This document shows, piece after piece, positions 46,355 through 55,408 of a DNA stretch of 64,000 nucleotides (its first letter is position 1; every line of letters starts with the position of its first letter). The notes beneath the pieces were generated by a model. The model was not told the DNA's origin. It saw only the letters and a list, made by a program, of their open reading frames with translations, and did not search any database. Made by a program: the position numbers and the translations under genes. Source of the DNA: an uncultured Alphaproteobacteria bacterium (GTDB taxonomy: Bacteria; Pseudomonadota; Alphaproteobacteria; HIMB59); NCBI GenBank assembly GCA_902546975.1, contig CACCLU010000001.1, forward strand, positions 301,205 to 365,204, written 5' to 3'.

Positions 46355-47290
46355 ATGAAAAAAATACTATTAGCGATTTCTGCTATGTCAGCTGCATTAT
46401 TTTCAACAGCTGCAAATGCAGATATCTCAGTAAGCGGATCTGCTAACGCAGTTTATGTAGATTCAGGTGGTAACGCACAAGGTCACATTGGTGGTACAAT
46501 ATCATTTTCAATGTCAACAACAACTGATGGTGGTGTTACAATCAGCACAGGCGGTCAGATCACAAACGATCCTGATGCTGCTGGTGGTGCCGGTAATGGT
46601 TCAGGTATGACAGCATTAACATTTGGTTTTGCAAATGGTTCAATTACAGTTGCTGACGACGTAGCTGTTCCTGCTGGAACAGGTCTTGTTGGTGAATTAG
46701 TAACACATGCTGACGTTAACATGCCTTCACACACAAATGACGTTGCGCTTGGAACAGATGATGGTTCAGGTATTAAAGGTTCAACAACTCTTGGTGATAT
46801 GACTATTGCTGCAACATATGTTTATGACGGTGGTCACTTAAATAACATTGACGGTGGAACAACAACTGGTCAAGGTGCATCTTTAACTGTTCCTCTTGGT
46901 GACATGTCTTTAGTTGTATCTTCATCACAAATGGATGTTGGTGGAACAGAAGATAGCTCAGCTGGTGGTGCATTAACAATGACAGCTGGTGGTGGAACAC
47001 TTTCTTTAGGTGTTGAAACTACAAGTGGTGACACTGCTGCTACAGAAGGTGAAGCATACTCAGTATCATATTCAACAACTATGGGATCTGCTGCAGTTGC
47101 AGTTGGTTACAGTGGTTATGATGCAAACAGCACAACATCTTCAAGAACTGACGTAACATTATCACAATCAATTGGTGGTGGTGCTTCTGTATTTGCTGAA
47201 TTCCAGAACTTAACTGGTGCTGGTGTTGCTGCAGAAGGTAACTCAACAAGTGAGAGCGTTGTTGCTATTGGTACAAGCGTAAGCTTCTAA
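46355..47290 (+). CDS. Porin-like outer-membrane beta-barrel protein
   Basis: The start is ATG at 46355 with GAAAGGA at 46341-46347; an upstream in-frame TTG at 46316 is rejected because the signal peptide MKKILLAISAMSAALFSTAA begins here. The 311-residue mature protein is built from amphipathic beta strands rich in G, S, T and A (DISVSGSANAVYVDSG and so on) and ends in an aromatic residue (GTSVSF), the usual barrel C-terminus recognised by BamA. Codon and base use is less AT-rich than its neighbours and the gene has its own strong terminator, both signs of high expression. Probably a general porin; solute unknown. Confidence 0.82.
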   Translation: MKKILLAISAMSAALFSTAANADISVSGSANAVYVDSGGNAQGHIGGTISFSMSTTTDGGVTISTGGQITNDPDAAGGAGNGSGMTALTFGFANGSITVADDVAVPAGTGLVGELVTHADVNMPSHTNDVALGTDDGSGIKGSTTLGDMTIAATYVYDGGHLNNIDGGTTTGQGASLTVPLGDMSLVVSSSQMDVGGTEDSSAGGALTMTAGGGTLSLGVETTSGDTAATEGEAYSVSYSTTMGSAAVAVGYSGYDANSTTSSRTDVTLSQSIGGGASVFAEFQNLTGAGVAAEGNSTSESVVAIGTSVSF

Positions 47291-47315
47291 TAACAATAAT
47301 TATTTAACTTTATAA

Positions 47316-47346
47316 ACCGGGGGTCTTTGGCCCCTGGTTTTTTTTT
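47316..47346 (+). terminator. Rho-independent terminator after the porin gene
   Basis: ACCGGGGGTC, loop TTT, GGCCCCTGGT gives a ten-pair stem with two G-U pairs, followed by nine T residues from 47338. Strong and gene-specific. Confidence 0.94.
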
Positions 47347-47382
47347 GTTTATTTTTGTTAAAATTGATCTAATTTGTTTTTC

Positions 47383-47949
47383 ATGCTCAGATACTTTTGT
47401 GTAATTTTTGGAATTATCTTTCTTTATTCGTGTAGTGGAAATTATGAGGAACAACGAAGAGAAGCAGCTAAACTCTATGGCGAATGTGATATACCATCAG
47501 AAAACTTAAAAGCTAATAAAATCAAGTATAAGCAATGTAAGGCAAAGGAAAGAGCAGACGGTGAGTCATTATTCGATCTTGCTGGAGATCTTAATGATCT
47601 GATTGATGGGAAAAATTCAACTGTTTATCAATACTCAGTTAATCCATATTTATGGAGTGCCTCATTAGAAGTAACTAGTGCTTACCCGATAAAAATTGCA
47701 GATAACCAAGGAGGCTTTATAGAGACCGATTGGATAACTCAGTCAGGCAATAACTCTCAAAGATGTCTTATTAAAATAAGAGTCTTATCAACTGAGCTTA
47801 CAACTACTGGGGTAGACACAAAATTTTTATGTGAAAATAAAAATAATGATACTTGGGTGTCAGATAAGAAAGAGTATTTTCAAGAGGAAAAACAAATCAC
47901 TCTTAAGATACTTGAAATAGCTGGTAAATTGTCAAATTCCCCCTCATAG
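47383..47949 (+). CDS. DUF3576 lipoprotein upstream of leuS
   Basis: The start is ATG at 47383; the in-frame TTG at 47374 is less likely. The 188-residue protein has a lipoprotein signal ([11 protein letters not shown], lipidated Cys). The body shows [20 protein letters not shown] and [14 protein letters not shown], matching the DUF3576 pattern (N-x-Y-L-W-R-A-S-L-D, P-L-x-x-x-D-x-x-G-G-x-I-x-T-D-W). This family lies directly before leuS in many alphaproteobacteria. It is thought to be an envelope protein; no function is known. Confidence 0.82.
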   Translation: MLRYFCVIFGIIFLYSCSGNYEEQRREAAKLYGECDIPSENLKANKIKYKQCKAKERADGESLFDLAGDLNDLIDGKNSTVYQYSVNPYLWSASLEVTSAYPIKIADNQGGFIETDWITQSGNNSQRCLIKIRVLSTELTTTGVDTKFLCENKNNDTWVSDKKEYFQEEKQITLKILEIAGKLSNSPS

Positions 47950-47951
47950 CA

Positions 47952-50318
47952 TTGCATTCAAAAAAATATATTTTAGAGATGTTTCCTTATCCATCCGGAA
48001 ATATTCATATGGGTCACGTAAGAAACTATGTAATCGGGGATATTTGTGCGAGATACCATAAATTAAAGGGTGATGAAGTAATTCATCCCATGGGATGGGA
48101 TGCATTTGGCCTACCTGCGGAAAATGCAGCTATTCAATTTAAAACCCACCCCCAAGATTGGACTTTATCAAATATTAGAAATATGAAGGATCAACTTCTA
48201 AAGCTTAATTTAGATTTAGATTGGGATAAAGAGTTAGCGACATGTAATGAGGACTATTATAGATACCAACAAGAACTCTTCATTGACCTATACAATGCTG
48301 GATTAGCTTATAAGAAAGATGCAATTGTGAATTGGGACCCTGTTGATCAAACTGTTCTGGCTAATGAGCAAGTTATTGATGGTAAAGGTTGGAGAACTGG
48401 AGCAACAATCGAAAAGAGAAATTTATCTCAATGGTTTTTTAAAATAACTGATTATGCAGAGGAGCTTTTAAGTGATCTAAATAAATTAACTCTGTGGCCT
48501 GAAAAAGTGAAGACTATGCAAAAGAATTGGATAGGAAAATCGATAGGCGCAGAAATCAAATTTCAAATAGCCGATAAAGATAAATATTTAAATATTTTTA
48601 CAACGAGGCCAGACACCATATATGGTGCAACATTTATAGCAGTTTCTATAAATCATAAAATTGTTAGCGAGGTCTTTGATAAAGTTTCAATAGAAAAAAT
48701 AAGAAAAGAATTTGATGGGGTCACAGATGATAAAGAAAAAATTGGAATGAATTTAGATCTTAGATGCAAACACCCTATATTAGATAAAGAAATACCAATT
48801 TATGTAGCTAACTTTGTTTTGGATAATTATGGCGAAGGGGCTATTTTTGGCTGTCCAGCACACGATGAACGAGACTACGAATTTGCAAAAAAATATAACT
48901 TGCCAATAATTAAAGTGATTGATTGTTTGGATACGGAATTACCCTATGTAGGAGATGGAAAGGTAATTAATTCACCTATGTTAGACGGTTTAAGTAAGGA
49001 TATTGCGATTGATAAGATCATCAAATACTTTAATAAATCTGGGTCTGGTCAAAAAAAAATAAATTATAAAATAAGAGACTGGGGTGTTTCGAGACAAAGA
49101 TATTGGGGGTGTCCAATACCAGTAATATACTATGAAGATGGGTCATATAGGGTTCTTGATAAATCAGAATTACCAGTTTTACTTCCCTATGATATAAATT
49201 TAGAGGACAAAGGAAACGCTTTACTAAATAAACAAAGTTGGAGAAATGTTATATGCCCAAAGACCAATAAAAAAGCTTATCGAGAAACTGATACACTAGA
49301 TACCTTTGTTGACTCATCATGGTATTATATTCGTTTTCTCAACAATAAGCTCGATAAACCCTTTGATCCCGCACAAGTCGATAAGTTTCTTCCTGTAGAT
49401 AAGTATATAGGTGGCATTGAACATGCCATACTGCACCTACTGTATTCAAGATTTTTTATGAAGGCACTGAGGGATATTTATAATTTGAAAATTGATGAGC
49501 CATTCAAGCAGTTATTTACACAAGGAATGATCACTCATAAAACATATAAAACTATTAGTAATGAGTGGGTCATGCCGATAGAGGTTGTGTCAAAGAATGG
49601 AAAGCTCTTGAGAAATAAAACTGGTGAGGCTATTGAGGAAGGTCCGTGTGAGAAAATGTCAAAATCAAAAAAGAATGTTGTTGAACCAAATGAAATCTTA
49701 GAGAGCTACGGTATAGACGCAACAAGAGTTTTCATGATATCTGACTCACCACCAGATAGGGAGTTAGAGTGGACTGACGAAGGTATTCAGGGCTCTAAAA
49801 ATTTAGTAAATAGAATTCAAAGGTATTTCTCTAAAAAAAAAGGTGATATTAATTTAGATATTGAGAAAGAAGTCGAAAAGTTTGTATACAATATTGAAAA
49901 AAATATCTTAAATTTCTCATTAAATAAATGTGTCGCTGATATTTATACTCTTTTTAATTATTTAGAGAAAAGGGATTTATACCTTTATGATAATAAATTA
50001 AGCAAAAAAATTCTTATTTGTTTATTCCCGATAGTTCCAAAATTATCACTATCTCTAAATAAGACTTTGTTTAAATCTGATAATATCGAAAAATGGCCAA
50101 ATATAAATGAGGATCTATTAATTGAGAATAAAATCGAACTTCCCATACAGTTACATGGTAAATTAGTTACGACAATTAATACTACTAAGGGGTATTCGGA
50201 AAAAGAAATTTTAAAAACTATCTATCAATTAGATAAAATAAAAAATAAAATACAAAATAAGAAAGTTACGAAAGTTATAAATGTTCAAGATAAAATTATT
50301 AATATTATTATTAATTAG
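47952..50318 (+). CDS. leuS: Leucyl-tRNA synthetase, N-terminally short
   Basis: 788 residues with all catalytic parts: the HIGH-type motif [11 protein letters not shown], zinc/insert regions, CP1 editing domain ([24 protein letters not shown]), KMSKS loop [13 protein letters not shown] and a short anticodon/C-terminal domain. The start is TTG at 47952, two bases after the DUF3576 stop; the frame is closed by TAA at 47925, so at most eight more residues fit. The usual first 25-35 residues before [11 protein letters not shown], with the I-E-x-K-W-Q helix, are missing. Either this lineage lost that helix or the local sequence is imperfect. It overlaps the LptE-like gene by 38 bases. Confidence 0.94.
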   Translation: MHSKKYILEMFPYPSGNIHMGHVRNYVIGDICARYHKLKGDEVIHPMGWDAFGLPAENAAIQFKTHPQDWTLSNIRNMKDQLLKLNLDLDWDKELATCNEDYYRYQQELFIDLYNAGLAYKKDAIVNWDPVDQTVLANEQVIDGKGWRTGATIEKRNLSQWFFKITDYAEELLSDLNKLTLWPEKVKTMQKNWIGKSIGAEIKFQIADKDKYLNIFTTRPDTIYGATFIAVSINHKIVSEVFDKVSIEKIRKEFDGVTDDKEKIGMNLDLRCKHPILDKEIPIYVANFVLDNYGEGAIFGCPAHDERDYEFAKKYNLPIIKVIDCLDTELPYVGDGKVINSPMLDGLSKDIAIDKIIKYFNKSGSGQKKINYKIRDWGVSRQRYWGCPIPVIYYEDGSYRVLDKSELPVLLPYDINLEDKGNALLNKQSWRNVICPKTNKKAYRETDTLDTFVDSSWYYIRFLNNKLDKPFDPAQVDKFLPVDKYIGGIEHAILHLLYSRFFMKALRDIYNLKIDEPFKQLFTQGMITHKTYKTISNEWVMPIEVVSKNGKLLRNKTGEAIEEGPCEKMSKSKKNVVEPNEILESYGIDATRVFMISDSPPDRELEWTDEGIQGSKNLVNRIQRYFSKKKGDINLDIEKEVEKFVYNIEKNILNFSLNKCVADIYTLFNYLEKRDLYLYDNKLSKKILICLFPIVPKLSLSLNKTLFKSDNIEKWPNINEDLLIENKIELPIQLHGKLVTTINTTKGYSEKEILKTIYQLDKIKNKIQNKKVTKVINVQDKIINIIIN

Positions 50319-50772
50319 TTATCTCATTACATCATGTATAAATAATACTGAGGATTATAAATTTAAAATGAATGTCGCATATATTGGTGGAGAATATGAA
50401 GGATTAATCCTGTCTAACCAACTTAAAAGTCAATTAAACAATTTTAATATGCTTGATATAAATTCACAATATGAGGTACAAGCAAATATTTCTCATTCGC
50501 AGGGCCTATATATCACCAATATTGACAATACATCAGATCGTGAAAGGATAAATACTTCTACAAACATAAGTATATTTGATAAAAAATTAGATTGTTACAC
50601 ATATTCTTATAGTGAAACTATCTCACAATTTTATGTTCTAGCTTCAAGTGATCAATTCATTAGTAATAGTACAGCTACAGAAGAGATTAAAATTGATAAC
50701 ACTGAGTATTTAGTTAAAAAATTTATTAACAGCCTGTCTGAATCAGCATTTATTTGTAATGACATTAAATAA
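50281..50772 (+). CDS. lptE: LptE-like LPS-assembly lipoprotein
   Basis: 163 residues with a lipoprotein signal ([14 protein letters not shown], lipidated Cys19) and a small alpha/beta body. In alphaproteobacteria the gene between leuS and holA encodes LptE, the lipoprotein plug of the LptD translocon for lipopolysaccharide; length and secondary-structure pattern fit, but the sequence alone is too divergent to prove it. Overlaps leuS by 38 bases and the HolA-like gene by 14. Confidence 0.65.
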   Translation: MFKIKLLILLLISYLITSCINNTEDYKFKMNVAYIGGEYEGLILSNQLKSQLNNFNMLDINSQYEVQANISHSQGLYITNIDNTSDRERINTSTNISIFDKKLDCYTYSYSETISQFYVLASSDQFISNSTATEEIKIDNTEYLVKKFINSLSESAFICNDIK

Positions 50773-51391
50773 TGTAGAAATAATAAAGAAATTTTTTTCG
50801 TCAAATGAAGATAAAACTTTACTAATCAACAAAGTTGATGAGGATGTTGGATGTTTTTATGAATTATTGTTAAAAGAAATCTCTTCTGTTTATCAAATTA
50901 AAATTGATAAACTCTCAGAATCTTTATACTCTAGCACTTCAAATGATTTATTTGAAGACAGAAGGGTTTTGCTTGCTAATTTAACGAACAGTAAACAAAT
51001 TGATGAATTATCAAAAAATGAACATCAAAAAATAATAATTACTGACTACAAAAATTTTAAGAAGTATCAAAATAAATTTTTGGTAATTAATGGTTATCAA
51101 TACGAAAGAGATATTATTTATTTTTTAAAAAATATTTATAATATTAGTGATGAAAGTTTAATAAATTACTGTTTGTCATTGCCCTATTTCACTGTATCTG
51201 AGGCAACAAAGTATAAAGTAAATAAATCTGGCTATATAACAGATGCTAAGAGCAAAGGCTTAGATAATTTCATATTGGAAATTAGAAAAGATATATTTAA
51301 ATTAAAAAAATCACAAATTGATATTAAAAAATTGTTCTCAAAAATTAAAAGTGAAGTTGTGTATAAAAAGTTTAATTTTTTAATTTATTAA
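50759..51391 (+). CDS. holA: HolA-like DNA polymerase III delta subunit, short and divergent
   Basis: 210 residues; typical HolA has about 330-345. The assignment rests mostly on position (leuS-lptE-holA-parB is a conserved alphaproteobacterial order) and on a general match: an early DRRVLLANLTNSKQ segment where delta has its F-x-x-x-R-L-V-x-V region, and a helical later part. HolA opens the sliding clamp in the clamp loader. The C-terminal collar domain seems largely missing. It converges on parB with a 20-base overlap. Confidence 0.5.
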   Translation: MTLNNVEIIKKFFSSNEDKTLLINKVDEDVGCFYELLLKEISSVYQIKIDKLSESLYSSTSNDLFEDRRVLLANLTNSKQIDELSKNEHQKIIITDYKNFKKYQNKFLVINGYQYERDIIYFLKNIYNISDESLINYCLSLPYFTVSEATKYKVNKSGYITDAKSKGLDNFILEIRKDIFKLKKSQIDIKKLFSKIKSEVVYKKFNFLIY

Positions 51392-52202
51392 TTAAAAAAT
51401 TATATTGTTCTAAATTCTCATAAAATATTTTGATATTACCCTTTCCTTTCTTGCCGTATGTAATTTTGGTTTTAAAACCTATAGTAGAGCTTAAATTTTT
51501 TTCTTCCTGAATTAAGTTTGGCTCAATATTTTGGGTTCTTCTCTTGTTTTTCTCCAATTCTCTTACTGAAATCTTCCCTGAAGAAATGATTGATAATGTT
51601 TTTTCATCAAAATTATCCGGTGTTTTCCCAACTAATGCTCTGGCATGACCCATTGTTATTATTCCTTTATTTAGAAGACTTAAAAAGTACTTATCTAAAT
51701 TTAGAATTCTTAAAAGATTTGTTATATGAGATCTACTCTTTCCTACTATTTGTGCTAGATTTTCATGTGTATAATTATTTTTATCGATTAGTCTTTGATA
51801 AGCTTGAGCTTCTTCAGAAATTTTTAGGTCCTCTCTTTGAATATTTTCTATAAGTGAAATTTCATCTTTATCAAGATCTTCGGGCAACAAAAGAGATGGT
51901 AATATTTTCAGATCTGCACTTTGAGCGGCTCTCCATCTTCGTTCTCCTGCGACGAGGGTATAGGTATCATAATTCCTTTTAATTAAAATTAATGGCTGAA
52001 TTAAACCGTTTTTTTTAATTGACTGTGCTAATTCATTAATTTTCTCAGGATCAAATTCTTTTCGAGGCTGGTTTTCATCTCTAAAAATTTTCTCTATTGG
52101 GACAAGCAATAGACCTTTTTCGTCTTTGACATTTATATTGAGGTCTTCTTTACTTCCAAGAAGTGAGGATAGACCTTTTCCTAATTTTTTATTTGTTGCC
52201 AT
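51372..52202 (-). CDS. parB: Chromosome-partitioning protein ParB
   Basis: A 276-residue CTPase clamp that loads at parS and spreads. The start KKLGKGLSSLLG is typical. The CTP-binding region includes NQPRKEFDPEKINELAQSIK and TYTLVAGERRWRAAQ; ENIQREDLKISEEAQAYQRL and the helix-turn-helix (LAQIVGKSRSHITNLLRIL) give parS binding; the C-terminal dimer domain follows. It overlaps parA by 14 bases. The cognate parS is seen at the mnmG start. Confidence 0.97.
   Translation of the reverse strand: MATNKKLGKGLSSLLGSKEDLNINVKDEKGLLLVPIEKIFRDENQPRKEFDPEKINELAQSIKKNGLIQPLILIKRNYDTYTLVAGERRWRAAQSADLKILPSLLLPEDLDKDEISLIENIQREDLKISEEAQAYQRLIDKNNYTHENLAQIVGKSRSHITNLLRILNLDKYFLSLLNKGIITMGHARALVGKTPDNFDEKTLSIISSGKISVRELEKNKRRTQNIEPNLIQEEKNLSSTIGFKTKITYGKKGKGNIKIFYENLEQYNFLINKLKN
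51374..51401. terminator. Perfect AT-only hairpin in the holA/parB convergent overlap
   Basis: AATTTTTTAATT, loop TATT, AATTAAAAAATT: two perfect 12-base arms across the overlapping 3' ends of two convergent genes. Each direction reads a stem containing a U-run, so it could end transcription both ways. It codes the last residues of both proteins at the same time. Confidence 0.5.
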
Positions 52203-52956
52203 CCATAGTGCTCCTTTCTATAAACTCTTTGGCTAATGCAATGTAAGCTTGTGAGCCTGCACACTTAAGATCATATATTATAGCCGGTAAACCGTGACTA
52301 GGTGCTTCAGACAGGGTAACATTTCTAGGAACATTAAATTTATATACATTCATATCAAAGTATTCTCTTGCCTCTTTTTCAATTAAAGATGATAAAGAAT
52401 TTCTTTTGTCATACATTGTCAAAATAATTCCATTTAATTTTAAATTTATATTAAGATTTGATTTAACAATTTCTATGGTCTTAATTAGTTTTGATAAGCC
52501 TTCTAAAGCAAAAAACTCACACTGTACTGGGATCAAAACTTCATTACTAGCAGTTAAAGAGCTTATTGTGAGCAAACCAAGAGTTGGCGGTGTATCAATA
52601 AAAATGTAATCATAATTTTTAGTAATGTTGTTAATATATTTTTTTAGCAAATAGTTTCTATTTTCATCATCGGCAAGCTCATATTCTGCTGCAGCCAAAT
52701 CTTCACACGCAGAAATAACATCTAACTTTGGGATTAGAGATTTTTGTATAGCATTATTTATATCGGTCTCATTACTAAAAACTTTATAAATTGATCTATT
52801 AGCATCGTAAGCATTAAAAGACATGGAGGAATTATATTGGGGATCCATGTCCACAACTAAAACATTTTTATCAATTGAAGCTAAAGCAGTTGCTAAATTA
52901 ACAACTGTTGTAGTTTTACCAACACCTCCTTTTTGATTTGCTATAGTAATAATCAT
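52189..52956 (-). CDS. parA: Chromosome-partitioning ATPase ParA
   Basis: A 255-residue deviant-Walker ATPase that binds nucleoid DNA and pulls ParB-parS complexes apart. Motifs: IANQKGGVGKTTTVVNLATA (deviant Walker A with the signature lysine), VLVVDMDPQYNSSMS, and YIFIDTPPTLGLLT. Complete. It overlaps rsmG by four bases and parB by 14, in the standard rsmG-parA-parB order. Confidence 0.98.
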   Translation of the reverse strand: MIITIANQKGGVGKTTTVVNLATALASIDKNVLVVDMDPQYNSSMSFNAYDANRSIYKVFSNETDINNAIQKSLIPKLDVISACEDLAAAEYELADDENRNYLLKKYINNITKNYDYIFIDTPPTLGLLTISSLTASNEVLIPVQCEFFALEGLSKLIKTIEIVKSNLNINLKLNGIILTMYDKRNSLSSLIEKEAREYFDMNVYKFNVPRNVTLSEAPSHGLPAIIYDLKCAGSQAYIALAKEFIERSTMDGNK

Positions 52957-53558
52957 TTAGCAGCCATGATTATTATTTTAGATTCACTTGATGTAATACT
53001 TGGATGTGTCTCCCAACAATACTTTTGTGGATTAATTGCTTTGAGTTCTGTTAAATAAGATCTACCTTTTAGCAGTATGAATTTTGTTTTTTTATTAATT
53101 ATGTTCTTAGTCATAGATATAATTTTTTCTACAGAAGCAAAAGCACGCGCTGTAATACAATCGACATTAAGGTCTAATATTTCTGTTATGGATTTATTAT
53201 GCACACGATAATTTAAATCTAATTGTAATTTACATTTTTCTAGAAAAAGAGCTTTTTTTGTTGATTTTTCAACTAAATGAAGGTTTTTAAAACCGATAAT
53301 TGATAATATTATTCCTGGAAGTCCAGCACCTGTTCCGATATCCATCAGAGACTTTCCATGATGGGGTAGATACTTAACTATCTGTATGCAATCAAGAAGA
53401 TGTCTTTCGTCTAAATTTTCGATTGTGCTTTTTCCAATCAAATTCATAGACTCATTTTCTTTCATTAGTATTTTTTTATATTCAAAAAGTTTATTTAAAA
53501 TTGATTTTGAGTTATCAAAATTTTCATTGCAAAACATTACTAATTTTTCATTAAGCAA
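52953..53558 (-). CDS. rsmG: 16S rRNA m7G527 methyltransferase RsmG
   Basis: A 201-residue SAM-dependent methyltransferase. The SAM loop is SLMDIGTGAGLPGIILSI; further blocks are NLIGKSTIENLDERHLLDCI and CITARAFASVEKII, typical of GidB/RsmG. Loss of RsmG gives low-level streptomycin resistance in other bacteria. It overlaps mnmG by eight bases and parA by four. Confidence 0.97.
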   Translation of the reverse strand: MLNEKLVMFCNENFDNSKSILNKLFEYKKILMKENESMNLIGKSTIENLDERHLLDCIQIVKYLPHHGKSLMDIGTGAGLPGIILSIIGFKNLHLVEKSTKKALFLEKCKLQLDLNYRVHNKSITEILDLNVDCITARAFASVEKIISMTKNIINKKTKFILLKGRSYLTELKAINPQKYCWETHPSITSSESKIIIMAAK

Positions 53559-55407
53559 CTTTATTACCTTTAACTTTTTTGTGTTTTACTATTTGAAAAA
53601 GTGCGCTAGGTGTGATGCCTGAAATTTTACCTGCATCATATAAATTTTCCGGTTTGTGTTTATTCAATTTTTCAAGAATTTCTTTAGATAAAGAAGGGAT
53701 CTTATTAAAATCAATATTAGTCAATTTCATATTTTTATTCTTACTTAGTTGATCAAATGACTTTTTTTCTCTCTCGTAAAAAACATCATATTTAGAATCA
53801 AAATGAATTTTAGTTAACAATTTTTGACTTATATTAATATTAAAGAATTGTTTAAAATTTTCTGGTGAGAGATCTAAGAATTTTAGAACTTCGAACCCAT
53901 TTCTTACTTTGCCATCTTTTTTAACTTTAATATTTTTTTTCATTAAATCATTAGGTGAATATTTTAGTTTTTTTAATTGGTCTAATATTTTTTTTTCATT
54001 AATTATATTTTTTGAAATTAAAGAATATTCAGTTTTGTTAAAAGCTTTAGAGGTGATGATTGTTGAAAATCGTTCATAAGAATTATCAGTTCTAAGCTTT
54101 AACCTATTTTCTGCTCTTGATGTAAACATTCGATATGGCTCTGTTACTCCAAGTTTTATTAAGTCATCAACTAGGACACCAATATAACTGTTATCTCTTT
54201 CAAAAACCTTTGTGTTGAATTTTATTTTTTTTATTTTTATTGCAGCATGAATAGCGGCATAGACACCCTGACCTGCTGCTTCTTCATAACCTGTTGTTCC
54301 ATTTATTTGTCCTGCTAAAAAAAAGTTTTCTATTTTTTTTGTTTCAAAATTATTTTTTAATTCCCTAGGGTCAACAGAGTCATACTCAACTGCGTATCCA
54401 AATTGATCTACTTCACATTTTTCCAAACCTTTTATTGACCTTAAAAATTTTAGTTGGGTTTTTTTATCTAAAGAATTTGATATACCGTTTGGATAGACAA
54501 GATCAGAGTTTAAACCCTCTGGTTCTAAAAAAATATTGTGACCGTTTCTATCTCCAAACTTTGTTATTTTATCTTCAATTGAAGGACAGTACCTCACACC
54601 TTGAGATTTAATTATACCTGAGTACATTGCAGACTTATCAAGATTATCTTTGATTATTTTATGGGTCTTGTTATTAGTTTTGGTAATGAAACAATTAATT
54701 TTTTTGTTCGTATTTTGTTTTGTAAAATATGATAAAAAAATGCCATTGTTTTCAGATATCTGAGGTTCTAAAACATCATAATTAACAGATTGAGCATATA
54801 TTCTGGGAGGTGTTCCTGTTTTCAGCCTCATTGTTTTAAAGTTATTGTTAATAAACTTTGCAAGAAGTTTTGAAGAACTATTTCCTATTCTCCCTGCTTC
54901 TTGCGACTCATTACCGAAATAAATCTTTCCATTGAGAAAGGTTCCTGTTGTGAGAATAACTGCCTTTGATTTTATTTTTCCAGTATTAGACAGTTCAACA
55001 CCTATAATTTTATTATTTTTTTCTAATATATTAATAGCTTCGTCTTCAATAAGATCAATATTAGAAGATTTAATGAATTTTTTCATGTTTTGAGAGTATA
55101 AATCTCTATCAATTTGAGCTCTTACGCCCCATACTGCTGGCCCTTTAGAAAGATTTAATACTCTGTAATGTATTGCTGATTTATCACCAATTTTACAAAT
55201 TACACCTCCTAAAATGTCAACTTCACTTGCTATATGTGTCTTACCAACTCCTCCAATACTAGGGTTGCATGATAATTTTCCCAAATCTGAGTAATTTTTT
55301 GTTATAAGTGCGGTTTTTAGGCCATATTTGTCAGAAATATTAGCTGCTTCTATTCCAGCATGACCAGCACCAATAACTACAACATCATAATGTTCCACGT
55401 GAAACAA
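53551..55407 (-). CDS. mnmG: tRNA uridine-34 modification enzyme MnmG (GidA)
   Basis: A 618-residue FAD protein that, with MnmE, installs the cmnm5 group on U34 of tRNAs. Seen: the FAD motif VVVIGAGHAGIEAANIS, the block LSCNPSIGGVGKTHIASEVD, RLKTGTPPRI and GYEEAAGQGVYAAIHAA, and a C-terminal helical domain ending in the SALFQI-type motif. The first codons (M-F-H-V-E-H) encode a parS site. It follows mnmE with one base between them. Confidence 0.98.
   Translation of the reverse strand: MFHVEHYDVVVIGAGHAGIEAANISDKYGLKTALITKNYSDLGKLSCNPSIGGVGKTHIASEVDILGGVICKIGDKSAIHYRVLNLSKGPAVWGVRAQIDRDLYSQNMKKFIKSSNIDLIEDEAINILEKNNKIIGVELSNTGKIKSKAVILTTGTFLNGKIYFGNESQEAGRIGNSSSKLLAKFINNNFKTMRLKTGTPPRIYAQSVNYDVLEPQISENNGIFLSYFTKQNTNKKINCFITKTNNKTHKIIKDNLDKSAMYSGIIKSQGVRYCPSIEDKITKFGDRNGHNIFLEPEGLNSDLVYPNGISNSLDKKTQLKFLRSIKGLEKCEVDQFGYAVEYDSVDPRELKNNFETKKIENFFLAGQINGTTGYEEAAGQGVYAAIHAAIKIKKIKFNTKVFERDNSYIGVLVDDLIKLGVTEPYRMFTSRAENRLKLRTDNSYERFSTIITSKAFNKTEYSLISKNIINEKKILDQLKKLKYSPNDLMKKNIKVKKDGKVRNGFEVLKFLDLSPENFKQFFNINISQKLLTKIHFDSKYDVFYEREKKSFDQLSKNKNMKLTNIDFNKIPSLSKEILEKLNKHKPENLYDAGKISGITPSALFQIVKHKKVKGNKVA
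55391..55406. other. parS: parS centromere site
   Basis: TGTTCCACGTGAAACA (reverse strand TGTTTCACGTGGAACA) fits the ParB-binding consensus TGTTNCACGTGNAACA at every fixed position. It spans codons 1-6 of mnmG. parA lies about 2.4 kb and parB about 3.2 kb away, and the proposed origin about 3.8 kb away. No second site of this quality was found in the window. Confidence 0.9.
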
Positions 55408-55408
55408 T

